64,000 nucleotides of DNA from JAIEPW01 sp964471915 (GTDB taxonomy: Bacteria > Acidobacteriota > Terriglobia > Bryobacterales > Bryobacteraceae). Positions within the stretch are counted from its first letter, which is position 1; the number at the start of each line of letters is the position of its first letter. A program made the position numbers and the translations under genes. Under the pieces are notes generated by a model. The model had not been told where the DNA came from. It searched no databases and worked only from the letters and a program-made list of their open reading frames with translations. Shown here in pieces: positions 23,799 through 31,273 of this stretch. The stretch covers positions 62,001 to 126,000 of the forward strand of contig CAYYID010000005.1 of assembly GCA_964471915.1 (NCBI GenBank). The letters are read 5' to 3'.

Positions 23799-24683
23799 AT
23801 GGCGAACGACTCCCCGCGGACCTACCTGACGCCGCTGCCGCCGCACCGGCGCTTCCTCTGGCTGCTGCGCCAGGCGCTGATCGGCAGCTATGAGGACGGG
23901 CTCATCGGCTTCTCCAAAAGCGCGGCCTACTCGGCCCTGCTGGCGTTCTTTCCCGTGTTTACCTCGCTCACCGCGATCCTGGTGCAGGCCAACGCCGGCG
24001 AGGTATCGCGCATTATCACCAACTTCCTGTTCGAGGCGGTTCCTCCGGGCACCGAGGAACTGGTCCAGCGAAACCTGGCGCACGACGGCGAGCGTCCCAT
24101 CGGACTGCTGATCGGCGCCACCCTCGTCTCGGCGCTCGCCGCCAGCGGCGTCATGGCCAGTCTGATGGAAGGCTTTCAAGCCATCTACCGCTTGCCGACC
24201 GGACGTTCCTTCTGGCGGCAGCGCGTGGTGGCGATTCTGCTGGTCTTCGGGGCGGCGCTGCCGGTGGTCGGCGCGTCCGCGCTCATCGTCTTCGGCTCCC
24301 GCACGGAACGGGAACTCAGCGAATGGCTGGGACTCCTGCCCGCCGGCGAAGACCTCCAGGGCGGCGTGAAGGTGATCTGGAGCCTGGCCCGGTACGCCGT
24401 CTCGTTCGCGGGGATTTCCGCGGCCACCGCGCTGCTGTACTACTTCGGGCCGAAGCGCAAGCAGGCCTGGAAGCACGTCTGGCCGGGAGCTTGGCTCGCC
24501 ACGCTGCTGTGGCTCGCGGTGACCATCGGCTTCGCCTGGTACGTCCGCAACGTCGCGACGTACAACGTGCTCTACGGCAGCATCGGCGCGGCGATCGCCC
24601 TCATCGTCTGGATGTATCTGCTGGCCCTGATCGCCTTGTTCGGCTGCGAGTACAACGCCGCGCGCGAGCGATTACTGGGCTAG
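23799..24683 (+). CDS. YihY/BrkB-family inner-membrane protein
   Basis: The 294-residue protein has six membrane helices and the family pattern: SKSAAYSALLAFFPVFTSL in the first helix, SLMEGFQAIYRLP in the cytoplasmic loop, and ATYNVLYGSIGAAIALIVWMYLLALIALFGCEYNAA near the C-terminus (split here across residues ~250-290). Length is as expected for the family. The older name 'ribonuclease BN' is known to be wrong for this family; function is unresolved, with transport or envelope roles proposed. It follows the large membrane gene after 36 bases and overlaps the convergent gene by four bases. Confidence 0.88.
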   Translation: MANDSPRTYLTPLPPHRRFLWLLRQALIGSYEDGLIGFSKSAAYSALLAFFPVFTSLTAILVQANAGEVSRIITNFLFEAVPPGTEELVQRNLAHDGERPIGLLIGATLVSALAASGVMASLMEGFQAIYRLPTGRSFWRQRVVAILLVFGAALPVVGASALIVFGSRTERELSEWLGLLPAGEDLQGGVKVIWSLARYAVSFAGISAATALLYYFGPKRKQAWKHVWPGAWLATLLWLAVTIGFAWYVRNVATYNVLYGSIGAAIALIVWMYLLALIALFGCEYNAARERLLG

Positions 24684-25885
24684 GCCGCCGCCGGATCCTC
24701 GTCCACCATCCAGCGCCAGAACTCGCGGAACCCCGACCCCCAGCGGATGTCGCGGACCCCGTTAAGCCCCAGCACCTCGCGCACCTGCTCTTCGCTCTTT
24801 ACGTAGCGCGGCGCCAGGCGGAACAGGATCCGGAACTTGTCCTTCTCTGGCTGCAGCACGGCAGGCAGCAGCAGCGCGCGTCCGGCTTCGTAACGCGAAC
24901 TCTCTTCCAGCGTCAGCTTGCGAGGCGCGAGACCGAAGCTCCGGTAGCGGAACTCCAGCCGCCCGTCCGCGGCGCGGGAGAGCGTGCCGCAAGTCCGCTT
25001 CGGCAACCCGTGGATCCGCCGGTCGGTGAAGGCCCGCAGCGCATCTCCCTCCTTGGGCACTTCGCGCAGCCCCAGCGCCATCACGCCCAGCAGGTCCCAG
25101 GAGACGACGATTCCGTAGATCAGCAGGCGGCAAGCCCACCCCAAGAGCACCAGCGACACGACAATCACCGCTGCGGAAACCGCCAGTGCCAGCCACGGCG
25201 ACCACACCGTCAGCGCCGCCAGCGCCGCAAACGCCGCCACACGGATCGCTTTCAGCATCAGGTCCAGCAGCGGGAACGGGCTGAGCAGCACCAGCACATC
25301 GAAGGCGTGCCACACCATCCAGACCACGAAGGTCGCCGCCGCGCCGGCGGCCGCCAGCACCAGCGCGAGCGCCTGATCACCCGGCGGCGTGGACGCAGGG
25401 CCCGAGGCCGCGTACACCACGGAATCGAGCGCGGCGAACAGCTCTCCGATGGAGCTCTTGCCGAAGGCGCGGGCGACCACGTGGAATACCACCGGGAACG
25501 CGGCCAGCAGCACGGCCGCCTTGTTCACCACCAGGACCTCGGCGGCGTCTAGCGGCTTCTTGAGCAGCGGCGCGACGCTGCCGATGGTGTCCTTGAGGAA
25601 GATCAGCGTCAGCAGGATCGCGATCGGGATCCAGAACACGGGCAAGGCCCAGAACGGCAAGCTCGCGCGTTGGTCCGCGGGTGTCTTCCAGTACTCCCAG
25701 ATGCCCAGCGCGCAGACCCCGGCCAGCGGCGAGATCGCCGTGGAAGTAACGGTGCCGACGGCGGTAGCGATGGCGGCGCCGCGGTCCAGCACCTGCGGCG
25801 CGGGGTCTTTGGCCGGAGCCGGCGTCTGCTGTCCCAGCAGCACGAGGCACAAAAGGAAGCTGATGACAGCAATGCGAACCGCCAT
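24680..25885 (-). CDS. Multi-pass membrane protein of unknown function, downstream of the nitrilase-like gene
   Basis: The 401-residue product has a possible signal peptide (VRIAVISFLLCLVLLG), about six membrane segments between residues 35 and 270, and a soluble C-terminal domain of ~130 residues with beta-rich, charged sequence (RKLTLEESSRYEAGRALLLP). No family is recognised. It starts 19 bases after the nitrilase-like gene ends, on the same strand, so co-transcription is likely. In secretion-effector loci the gene next to an effector often encodes an immunity or processing protein; that is only a possibility here. Confidence 0.6.
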   Translation of the reverse strand: MAVRIAVISFLLCLVLLGQQTPAPAKDPAPQVLDRGAAIATAVGTVTSTAISPLAGVCALGIWEYWKTPADQRASLPFWALPVFWIPIAILLTLIFLKDTIGSVAPLLKKPLDAAEVLVVNKAAVLLAAFPVVFHVVARAFGKSSIGELFAALDSVVYAASGPASTPPGDQALALVLAAAGAAATFVVWMVWHAFDVLVLLSPFPLLDLMLKAIRVAAFAALAALTVWSPWLALAVSAAVIVVSLVLLGWACRLLIYGIVVSWDLLGVMALGLREVPKEGDALRAFTDRRIHGLPKRTCGTLSRAADGRLEFRYRSFGLAPRKLTLEESSRYEAGRALLLPAVLQPEKDKFRILFRLAPRYVKSEEQVREVLGLNGVRDIRWGSGFREFWRWMVDEDPAAA

Positions 25886-25904
25886 GCGACGAGGATAGCA
25901 GGCG

Positions 25905-28757
25905 CTACACGATCTCGGCCTGCGGGACGTCCTTTACCGGGTATACCGTGATCGCGCCTTTGCTCTCGAACAGGTCGGATTGGTTGGCACTGTTGAAGAT
26001 GCCGCGCACGTTGCTGACTTGTTTGGCGGGTCCCGAAGGGTTCACCGCGTTCAAATCCTGCTCCAGTTCGGTGGGCACCGCCGCTAACGGATCGCCGTAC
26101 ACGCAGTTACCCGCCGCCGTGGAACGCTGGTCATGCTGATCGCAATACCAGTAGTTTGCTGGGACGCCGGCTCCGCCACAGACGCTGCAGTTACCAGCGA
26201 GCACCAACTCGTTGTGGACGGCCGGCAATGCTGCTGCGCACAGCCGGGCTTGCTGCAATGCGGCTCCGCAATGGACGCAGTTCGGCAGAGCCGTGGCCTG
26301 CGGCTGAATGTGCTCGTGCTTGTGGGTGTCGGTGGTGCAGGTCCAGCGGTGGGTTGTCGCGCAGGTGCCGGGGTTGTTCGAGACTGAGCCACACCTCCAA
26401 CACGTGAACGTCACCGCGTTCGGCAGTACCGCCACCTCGGAGCCCTCCGGCCCGTCCACGTTGAACAGCAGCGCGTTGGGGAGCCCGGAACATGGACCCC
26501 GCTGGAGCCGCATTCCCCACGACGGCAACAAGAACACCTGTACCTTCGGATCTCCGTTCTCGGCGGAGTTGGCGTAGAAGTCGTACAGCTTGTTGTAGAT
26601 GTGGTCCAGGCAGACTTCCAGGCCGAAGGTGATCCCGTCCACCATGAAGACGCTGCCGCCGCCCAGCCCGCTCTTGTTGATCTCCGAGGTATTCGGCGCC
26701 GTGGTGCCCAAGATGTCTTTCGACCCGGCCGTGGGAATCCCCGTCCGGGTTTGGCCATGGACTTCGAGTCGGCGGTCCCCGTAGTAATTGGTGTTGATGA
26801 AATCGACCGAGGAGACGTACTCCTTGTAGATAATCGCTTCCCGCAGGCCGCTGCCGCCGGAGCCGCCCTTCTGGACCAGCGCCACGTTGAGGATCTCGGT
26901 CGAGACCGGCTCCTCGAGCTTGATCGCCTGCGTGGTGTCGATGACGGTTCCGCCTTGCAACGTGAGATCGAAGAACCCAGGGGCGCCCGGCGCGCAGGCC
27001 AGCACCGGGGAAGTGATCAGACCTTGCTTCACGGTCCAGTCGAAACGCAGGTCCTGCACCGCGGGGATGCGCTGGCAGAAGCCGGTCGTGTCTTTTACCG
27101 TGATGACGTCCCCCACCTGGGCGGTCACCGCCAGTTCGTGGACTTCCTTGTGCGTCGCATCCTCGCCGTGCTTCAGGTACCCGATCGCCGTGCCGTAGAC
27201 GAACAGCCAGTCCTTGAACTTCGCGTCCCTGGCGGTCTTGCCGAGGCTGGTCATAATGTCCGGGATCATCTCGAACGGATAGGCGCCTTCTCTTCCCCGG
27301 AAGTAAAACTCGGGCGCCATGAAGACCTTCAGCACCTCCTCGCCGTGGTCGATCGACCCCTCCTTGAACGCCGTGTCCATGGCCTTCTTCATCACCAGGA
27401 TGCGCTTGCGCAGATCCGTGGCGCTCTTCTTGGCGCCCTTGTAGACCTTCGTGCCGGTCTTCGACGTCTCGGTGGTGGGCTTAATGTCGAACGCGACGAA
27501 CTGGATCTTCTCGTACTTCGTCAGCAGGAATTCGGCCACCGCGGTCTTGCCCGGCGTCACTTTCAGCTTCGCCTTGCCGTCCTTGCTCGGCCCGATCCGC
27601 CATTTCTCATGGACCTTCAAGGGGTCCTTCTGCGCGGTCAGCACGTTCGCCAGGTTGTCGATGTCCACCTCGTAATCCCCGATACTCAGTTCCCGGATCT
27701 TCGTATCCAGGGGCTGCGCGTTCTTCGGCGTCGGGCCCGTCAGCTTATACGTAACGGCGGCCCCCTTGAGGGGCTTGCCGTCATGCCGCAGCACCCGCAC
27801 CTGGAGCGCCCCGATCTGGCGCACCTCGTAGGTGAACGTCGCGGTTCCACCATCCGGCACATCGATTGTCGCCGCCGGGTTCACCAGCAGATACCCGTCT
27901 TTGACCTCGTCGGGAATCGTGAGCGTGACCCTGTACGTGCCCGGCATGATGCCCGGCGTCGCCGCCGCCACCTCCACCAGCCCCGTTACGGCGGGCGTCT
28001 TGCCCAGGTCGGTCTTGTCGCTGGCGTCCCCCGTCGGATTCACCGCGTCCAGCACCACGCTGATATCGGGCACGCCGTTCGCCGTCCCATGAAACACCAC
28101 CTTGATCTTGGGGTGGGCCCGCTCACCGGCGACGAAGTCGAACGTATCGGCGGATGCCGGCTTCACGTCGATCGGATCGTTCTTCAGCAGGAAGTAGGAA
28201 TGCCTTTGCGGACCCGTGAGATCGAACGTAACCGCGTGCTGCCCCGCCAGGATGCCGTTCGCGTCCGTCAGCGCAGAAATCCCTTGATTGTCGGTGTCCG
28301 TGCAGGCGCTGCCTCCGAGGGTCACCGGCACGTGCTCCACGCCGGCGCCGTCCCGGCGGCGCTTCAGCCGGACTCTCGGCTGGGCCTGCCGCGTCAGGAC
28401 GAAATCCGCCGAGGCTTCGCCATCCGCGACGATGATGACCGCCTGTTCCGCGGCGCCCTGAACTCCGTGCGTCGCGCCCAGTTTCGTGGGGTCCAAAGCA
28501 ACCCGCACCCGGTACTGGCCCGGGTCCAACCCAAAAAAGCCCCGAAACCCCCACTTGGTCGTGGGTGCGGTGATCACCAGCGTGCCGCCATGGTCCAGGA
28601 GTTCCACGTTGACGCCGTTCGCGGGGTTCCGTTTCGTGCCGACGACCTCGGCCACGGACACCGTGATCGAGCCTTTACCTTGCTCGTACAGGCATTTGAT
28701 CGCGGTCTGTCCAAGAGCCCCGCTTTGCTGCGGCTGGGTTACGTGTGGACTAGACAT
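25905..28757 (-). CDS. Multidomain protein: Ig-like repeats, nitrilase-superfamily-like domain, zinc ribbons
   Basis: The 950-residue protein has no signal peptide. Residues ~25-430 are four or five Ig-like/carboxypeptidase-regulatory-like beta domains (for example GVNVELLDHGGTLVI, LDPGQYRVRVAL, PGTYRVTLTIPDE). Residues ~430-780 resemble the carbon-nitrogen hydrolase fold: E483 in VFMAPEFYFRG, K645 in IIYKEYVSS and C716 in GITFGLEVCLDH occupy the positions of the Glu-Lys-Cys triad, though spaced more widely than usual, implying insertions. Residues ~786-860 contain three CxxC pairs (C786/C789, C827/C830, C857/C860), likely zinc ribbons. An amidase or acyl-transfer activity is possible. Context with DUF4123 suggests a type VI-type effector (inference). 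Confidence 0.6.
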   Translation of the reverse strand: MSSPHVTQPQQSGALGQTAIKCLYEQGKGSITVSVAEVVGTKRNPANGVNVELLDHGGTLVITAPTTKWGFRGFFGLDPGQYRVRVALDPTKLGATHGVQGAAEQAVIIVADGEASADFVLTRQAQPRVRLKRRRDGAGVEHVPVTLGGSACTDTDNQGISALTDANGILAGQHAVTFDLTGPQRHSYFLLKNDPIDVKPASADTFDFVAGERAHPKIKVVFHGTANGVPDISVVLDAVNPTGDASDKTDLGKTPAVTGLVEVAAATPGIMPGTYRVTLTIPDEVKDGYLLVNPAATIDVPDGGTATFTYEVRQIGALQVRVLRHDGKPLKGAAVTYKLTGPTPKNAQPLDTKIRELSIGDYEVDIDNLANVLTAQKDPLKVHEKWRIGPSKDGKAKLKVTPGKTAVAEFLLTKYEKIQFVAFDIKPTTETSKTGTKVYKGAKKSATDLRKRILVMKKAMDTAFKEGSIDHGEEVLKVFMAPEFYFRGREGAYPFEMIPDIMTSLGKTARDAKFKDWLFVYGTAIGYLKHGEDATHKEVHELAVTAQVGDVITVKDTTGFCQRIPAVQDLRFDWTVKQGLITSPVLACAPGAPGFFDLTLQGGTVIDTTQAIKLEEPVSTEILNVALVQKGGSGGSGLREAIIYKEYVSSVDFINTNYYGDRRLEVHGQTRTGIPTAGSKDILGTTAPNTSEINKSGLGGGSVFMVDGITFGLEVCLDHIYNKLYDFYANSAENGDPKVQVFLLPSWGMRLQRGPCSGLPNALLFNVDGPEGSEVAVLPNAVTFTCWRCGSVSNNPGTCATTHRWTCTTDTHKHEHIQPQATALPNCVHCGAALQQARLCAAALPAVHNELVLAGNCSVCGGAGVPANYWYCDQHDQRSTAAGNCVYGDPLAAVPTELEQDLNAVNPSGPAKQVSNVRGIFNSANQSDLFESKGAITVYPVKDVPQAEIV

Positions 28758-29070
28758 CGGCTCCCTCCCACTTCCTTCCCGTCACCTGCAGATGCACGAA
28801 CTGGAGCCGGGCGTGACTTCCCAGTTCCGGATCGCTCATCACGCCCCGGCCCCACTCCGACGCGAGCGCCTGGTCCACCGCGTCCGGGTTGCCGGCCCGA
28901 AGCTCGACGAAGCGGGTCACGTCTTTCTGGAGCGAGATTCCGTTCGCCAGCGCCAGTTGGACGGATTCCCGGACGGGCGTTCCAGGCCACCGCGCCTCCA
29001 GTCCGATAATGAAGTTCTCGACCTGGCGATCCGCCAGTTCCTCCATTTGCTTCCGTCGAATTGTCAGCAT
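28750..29070 (-). CDS. Small type VI effector-locus protein (LTIRxxQME family)
   Basis: The 106-residue product opens LTIRRKQMEELADRQVENFI, the start typical of small alpha-helical proteins encoded next to DUF4123, PAAR and VgrG genes in type VI secretion loci (LTIRKEQMEAL...F...RM...L...FP). The later segment GISLQKDVTRFVEL corresponds to their YGI...DVxRYI block. Function is unknown; they travel with effectors and may help their loading. The stop overlaps the start of the 950-residue gene by eight bases, so the two are translationally coupled. TAGGAG precedes the ATG. Confidence 0.6.
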   Translation of the reverse strand: MLTIRRKQMEELADRQVENFIIGLEARWPGTPVRESVQLALANGISLQKDVTRFVELRAGNPDAVDQALASEWGRGVMSDPELGSHARLQFVHLQVTGRKWEGADV

Positions 29071-29149
29071 TGCGGTCTCCTAAAAACTGAGGGCGGGCAT
29101 AGCGCGCAGCCGGGTCCCCGGAATGACACCTTTCGGAGTAGGATCTAGT

Positions 29150-29746
29150 ATGCGCTTTCGGGAGGCCGGCCGTGAGTACCAGCTCCTCTGGCGGCATCAG
29201 GTGCCGACCTTTGCCGGATCCCCCGCCGCGTTCTTCGCGAGCCTGAAGGCGAATCCCGCGGCCATGAACGCCGTGCGCCGGATGCTGACGGCCCTGCCCG
29301 GGGAATCCGACGAGCAACTGCTCGAAAAGCTGGCGCGGATGGTCGACTCCGGCCGGATCCTGGTCGGGATGAACCAGTCGCATTACGGCGGGATCATCGC
29401 GGGGGTGGATGACGCCACGCCGCCGGAGAACCGGCCGGCGATGGCGCAGAGCGGCGGTCCGGCCACCGTGGAGGAGGAGCCGACCTTCCCGCCGACGCAC
29501 GACCCCGTGCTGCAGGCGGCGGCGCTCCGCCAGGCCGCGAAGTCCGGGGCCCCCTTCTGCGAGGAGTGCGAGCGGCAGAAACAGGCCCTGGCGTCCGGCA
29601 TTGCCCCGGTGCCCGTCGAACCGGATCCGCCCACGTTCGAGGATCCGATCGATATCGCGGTCCAGATCGGCACGCTCAGCCGCGCCGCCGCGCTGGGCGT
29701 GCCGTTCTGCGAGGTGTGCGACAAACAGAAGGGAGAGGCCGCTTGA
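29150..29746 (+). CDS. Protein with two PFCExC repeats, probable effector-locus partner
   Basis: ATG 29150 is chosen over 29123 because GGAGTAGGA lies directly upstream and the protein then begins MRFREAGREYQLLWR. The 198-residue product has a helical N-terminal domain (~1-85), a Pro-rich linker, and two similar units about 50 residues apart, each ending PFCE-x-C-(E/D)-x-QK (C137/C140 and C187/C190). The spaced CxxC pairs could bind one metal together. Similar 'PFCEEC' tails occur, as I recall, in type VI-associated proteins, but I cannot name a family. Its TGA overlaps the start of the DUF4123 gene. Confidence 0.55.
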   Translation: MRFREAGREYQLLWRHQVPTFAGSPAAFFASLKANPAAMNAVRRMLTALPGESDEQLLEKLARMVDSGRILVGMNQSHYGGIIAGVDDATPPENRPAMAQSGGPATVEEEPTFPPTHDPVLQAAALRQAAKSGAPFCEECERQKQALASGIAPVPVEPDPPTFEDPIDIAVQIGTLSRAAALGVPFCEVCDKQKGEAA

Positions 29747-30279
29747 AGATCGACAGCCTGCGCAGCACGCTCTGGCCCGAGGGCGCCGATTCCCGGCACC
29801 GCATCTGGGCCGTGGTAGACGGCGCGATTGACCGCGCGGTTTACGGTCTGCTGGTGAACTCCTATCTGAACTCGAGTTGCCTGTATCTGGGCGAACTCCA
29901 CCCGGACCTGGAAGCCGCCGCGCCGCACCTGGTCCAACTCGACTACGAGGACTCGAGCGCGCGGCAGTTGCTGGAGGCCGCGTGGGGCAACCATTGGGGG
30001 ATCTTCCTGCGCGCCGATACGACTCTGCAGGACCTGCGCAAACACCTGCGGCGGCTATTGACGGTCCGCGACGAAAGCGGCCGCAAGCTACTGTTTCGCT
30101 TCTATGATCCGCGGGTCATGCACGCGTATTTGCCCACCTGCACGCCGGACGAGTTGCGCAAGGTGTTCGGTCCAATCACGCGGATCGTGACGGAGAATCC
30201 CGGCTCGGACGATCCGGTTGAGTTCGTGCTCCAGGGCGGAAAGTTGCTCACCCGCCAGGCAAGCCCCGTGGCCGACTAG
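29743..30279 (+). CDS. DUF4123 protein, type VI effector chaperone/adaptor (Tap/TEC-like)
   Basis: TTG 29743 overlaps the previous stop (TTGA) and has GGGAGAGG upstream. The 178-residue protein shows the DUF4123 order: WAVVDGAIDRAVYGLL at the start, CLYLGELHPDLEAAAPHLVQL, WGNHWGIFLRADTTLQDLRKHLRR, then LLFRFYDPRVMHAYLPTC and a final FGPI block. DUF4123 proteins bind specific effectors and load them on VgrG spikes. No vgrG, PAAR or T6SS core gene is in this window, so the locus is an orphan. The likely client is the divergently encoded 950-residue protein or the upstream PFCExC protein. Confidence 0.83.
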   Translation: MKIDSLRSTLWPEGADSRHRIWAVVDGAIDRAVYGLLVNSYLNSSCLYLGELHPDLEAAAPHLVQLDYEDSSARQLLEAAWGNHWGIFLRADTTLQDLRKHLRRLLTVRDESGRKLLFRFYDPRVMHAYLPTCTPDELRKVFGPITRIVTENPGSDDPVEFVLQGGKLLTRQASPVAD

Positions 30280-30281
30280 CG

Positions 30282-30824
30282 TTACGCCGTCGTGGCCCGC
30301 GCGGCCGCGCTTCGTTTGGGCGCGCCGCGTATCCCGGGCGCTGGCTGCCGCGCCATGAAGTCCCGGAAATCCTGGTCGGTGAGTTCGAGTACCGTGAGCT
30401 GCGGCGCGGCGGCCACACAGAACGCGCACAGCGCCGGACCTTCCTGAATGCGCACGTGGTGCCGGACGAAAAGCGCCAGGTCCACGCGCACAACGGCGGC
30501 CCGGGGCGCTTCCCCGTTGGCCACCCATTCGAAACGGTACTCGCGCGCACCCGCGGCGTGCGCGAAGCCGCGGAAACGCAACTCCCGCTCCTTCGCGACG
30601 GCAGGAGCCGAGGAGCTGAGCCGGTGGATATGGATGTCTATGGCCCGCGCCGGCCCAGCCGGATGCAGCGCGAAGATCACCCGCTGTCCTACGGCCAGCA
30701 GCACTGCGTCGTACTCGAGGATCTCAGTGAGCGCGAAGGGGATGTCGCGCCGGTCATCGCAGCGGATCACGCCGCCGGCCCGGTCCGGATCGATCCGGCG
30801 GATGAAACCCATCAGGCTGCTCAT
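30282..30824 (-). CDS. Cold-shock-domain-like protein with C-terminal extension
   Basis: ATG 30824 overlaps the stop of the upstream GIY-YIG-like gene (ATGA). Residues 4-66 follow the cold-shock-domain plan, MGFIRRIDPDRAGGVIRCDD then DIPFALTEI and VGQRVIFALHPAGPARAIDI, but without the aromatic RNP1 core of classical Csp proteins, so nucleic-acid binding is uncertain. The ~110-residue C-terminal part is beta-rich, contains CAFC and ends in a basic tail. It has 180 residues, far longer than Csp (~70). It is convergent with the DUF4123 gene (two bases apart). Confidence 0.55.
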   Translation of the reverse strand: MSSLMGFIRRIDPDRAGGVIRCDDRRDIPFALTEILEYDAVLLAVGQRVIFALHPAGPARAIDIHIHRLSSSAPAVAKERELRFRGFAHAAGAREYRFEWVANGEAPRAAVVRVDLALFVRHHVRIQEGPALCAFCVAAAPQLTVLELTDQDFRDFMARQPAPGIRGAPKRSAAARATTA

Positions 30825-31123
30825 TGGCGTTGGAGCCGGTTGCAGTACGGCTCCAGCTCCTTGACCAGTTGATTCTGCCGCGCCTCGCGATCGCCCGGCT
30901 GCAGCAGCTCGTAGGTGAAGCCCGTGGGCTTGCGCTCCAGAACCTGGGAGGACGTCGCTTCCAGCTCGCGCAGCAGGTCCCCGCGGATGTCGTCGCTCAC
31001 GCCGACATAGATCCACTCGCGGGCGTTGGAAAGGCCGTAAATTCCTGGCGTTGCGGGGGCATCGCGCCAGATCGACGCTCGATTGAAGCTCCGCAGAATA
31101 AATGTGTGAAAGGGCACGCCCAC
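30821..31123 (-). CDS. GIY-YIG-like small protein
   Basis: The 100-residue product (GTG start; a second GTG two codons in is also possible) contains ATPGIYGLSNAREWIYVGVSDDIRGDLLREL, split here as the GIY half (PGIYGLSN) and the YVG half (WIYVGVSDDIR). This matches the first half of GIY-YIG nuclease domains, with the Arg after YVG at the catalytic position. The rest is short and the metal-binding Glu is not certain (candidate E in REARQNQLVKELEP). It may be an active minimal nuclease or a degenerate binding module. It is coupled to the cold-shock-like gene. Confidence 0.6.
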   Translation of the reverse strand: MGVPFHTFILRSFNRASIWRDAPATPGIYGLSNAREWIYVGVSDDIRGDLLRELEATSSQVLERKPTGFTYELLQPGDREARQNQLVKELEPYCNRLQRQ

Positions 31124-31246
31124 CTCGGTTCCCAGAGAACATCACTAAGAGGGTTTGGTGGAGGCGCCCGGTCTTAGCTGCGGGGCGACTGAAGGGCGAT
31201 CCGGATTGATCGCGCCATCCAAGTATGACGGGCGCGGGAGTGGGAG

Positions 31247-31272
31247 TCAAACGGACCCGTCAAACGGACCCG
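31247..31272. repeat. Two-copy direct repeat, 13-bp unit
   Basis: TCAAACGGACCCG occurs twice head to tail (31247-31259 and 31260-31272), ending at the stop codon region of the M20 amidohydrolase gene. It is probably a small local duplication. The rest of the 150-base gap 31124-31273 shows no gene. Confidence 0.7.
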
Positions 31273-31273
31273 G

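Noticed and set aside
26601..29009. Long plus-strand open frame opposite the nitrilase-like gene
   Set aside because: Antisense shadow; low-complexity Arg/Leu/His composition and no ribosome site or motif.
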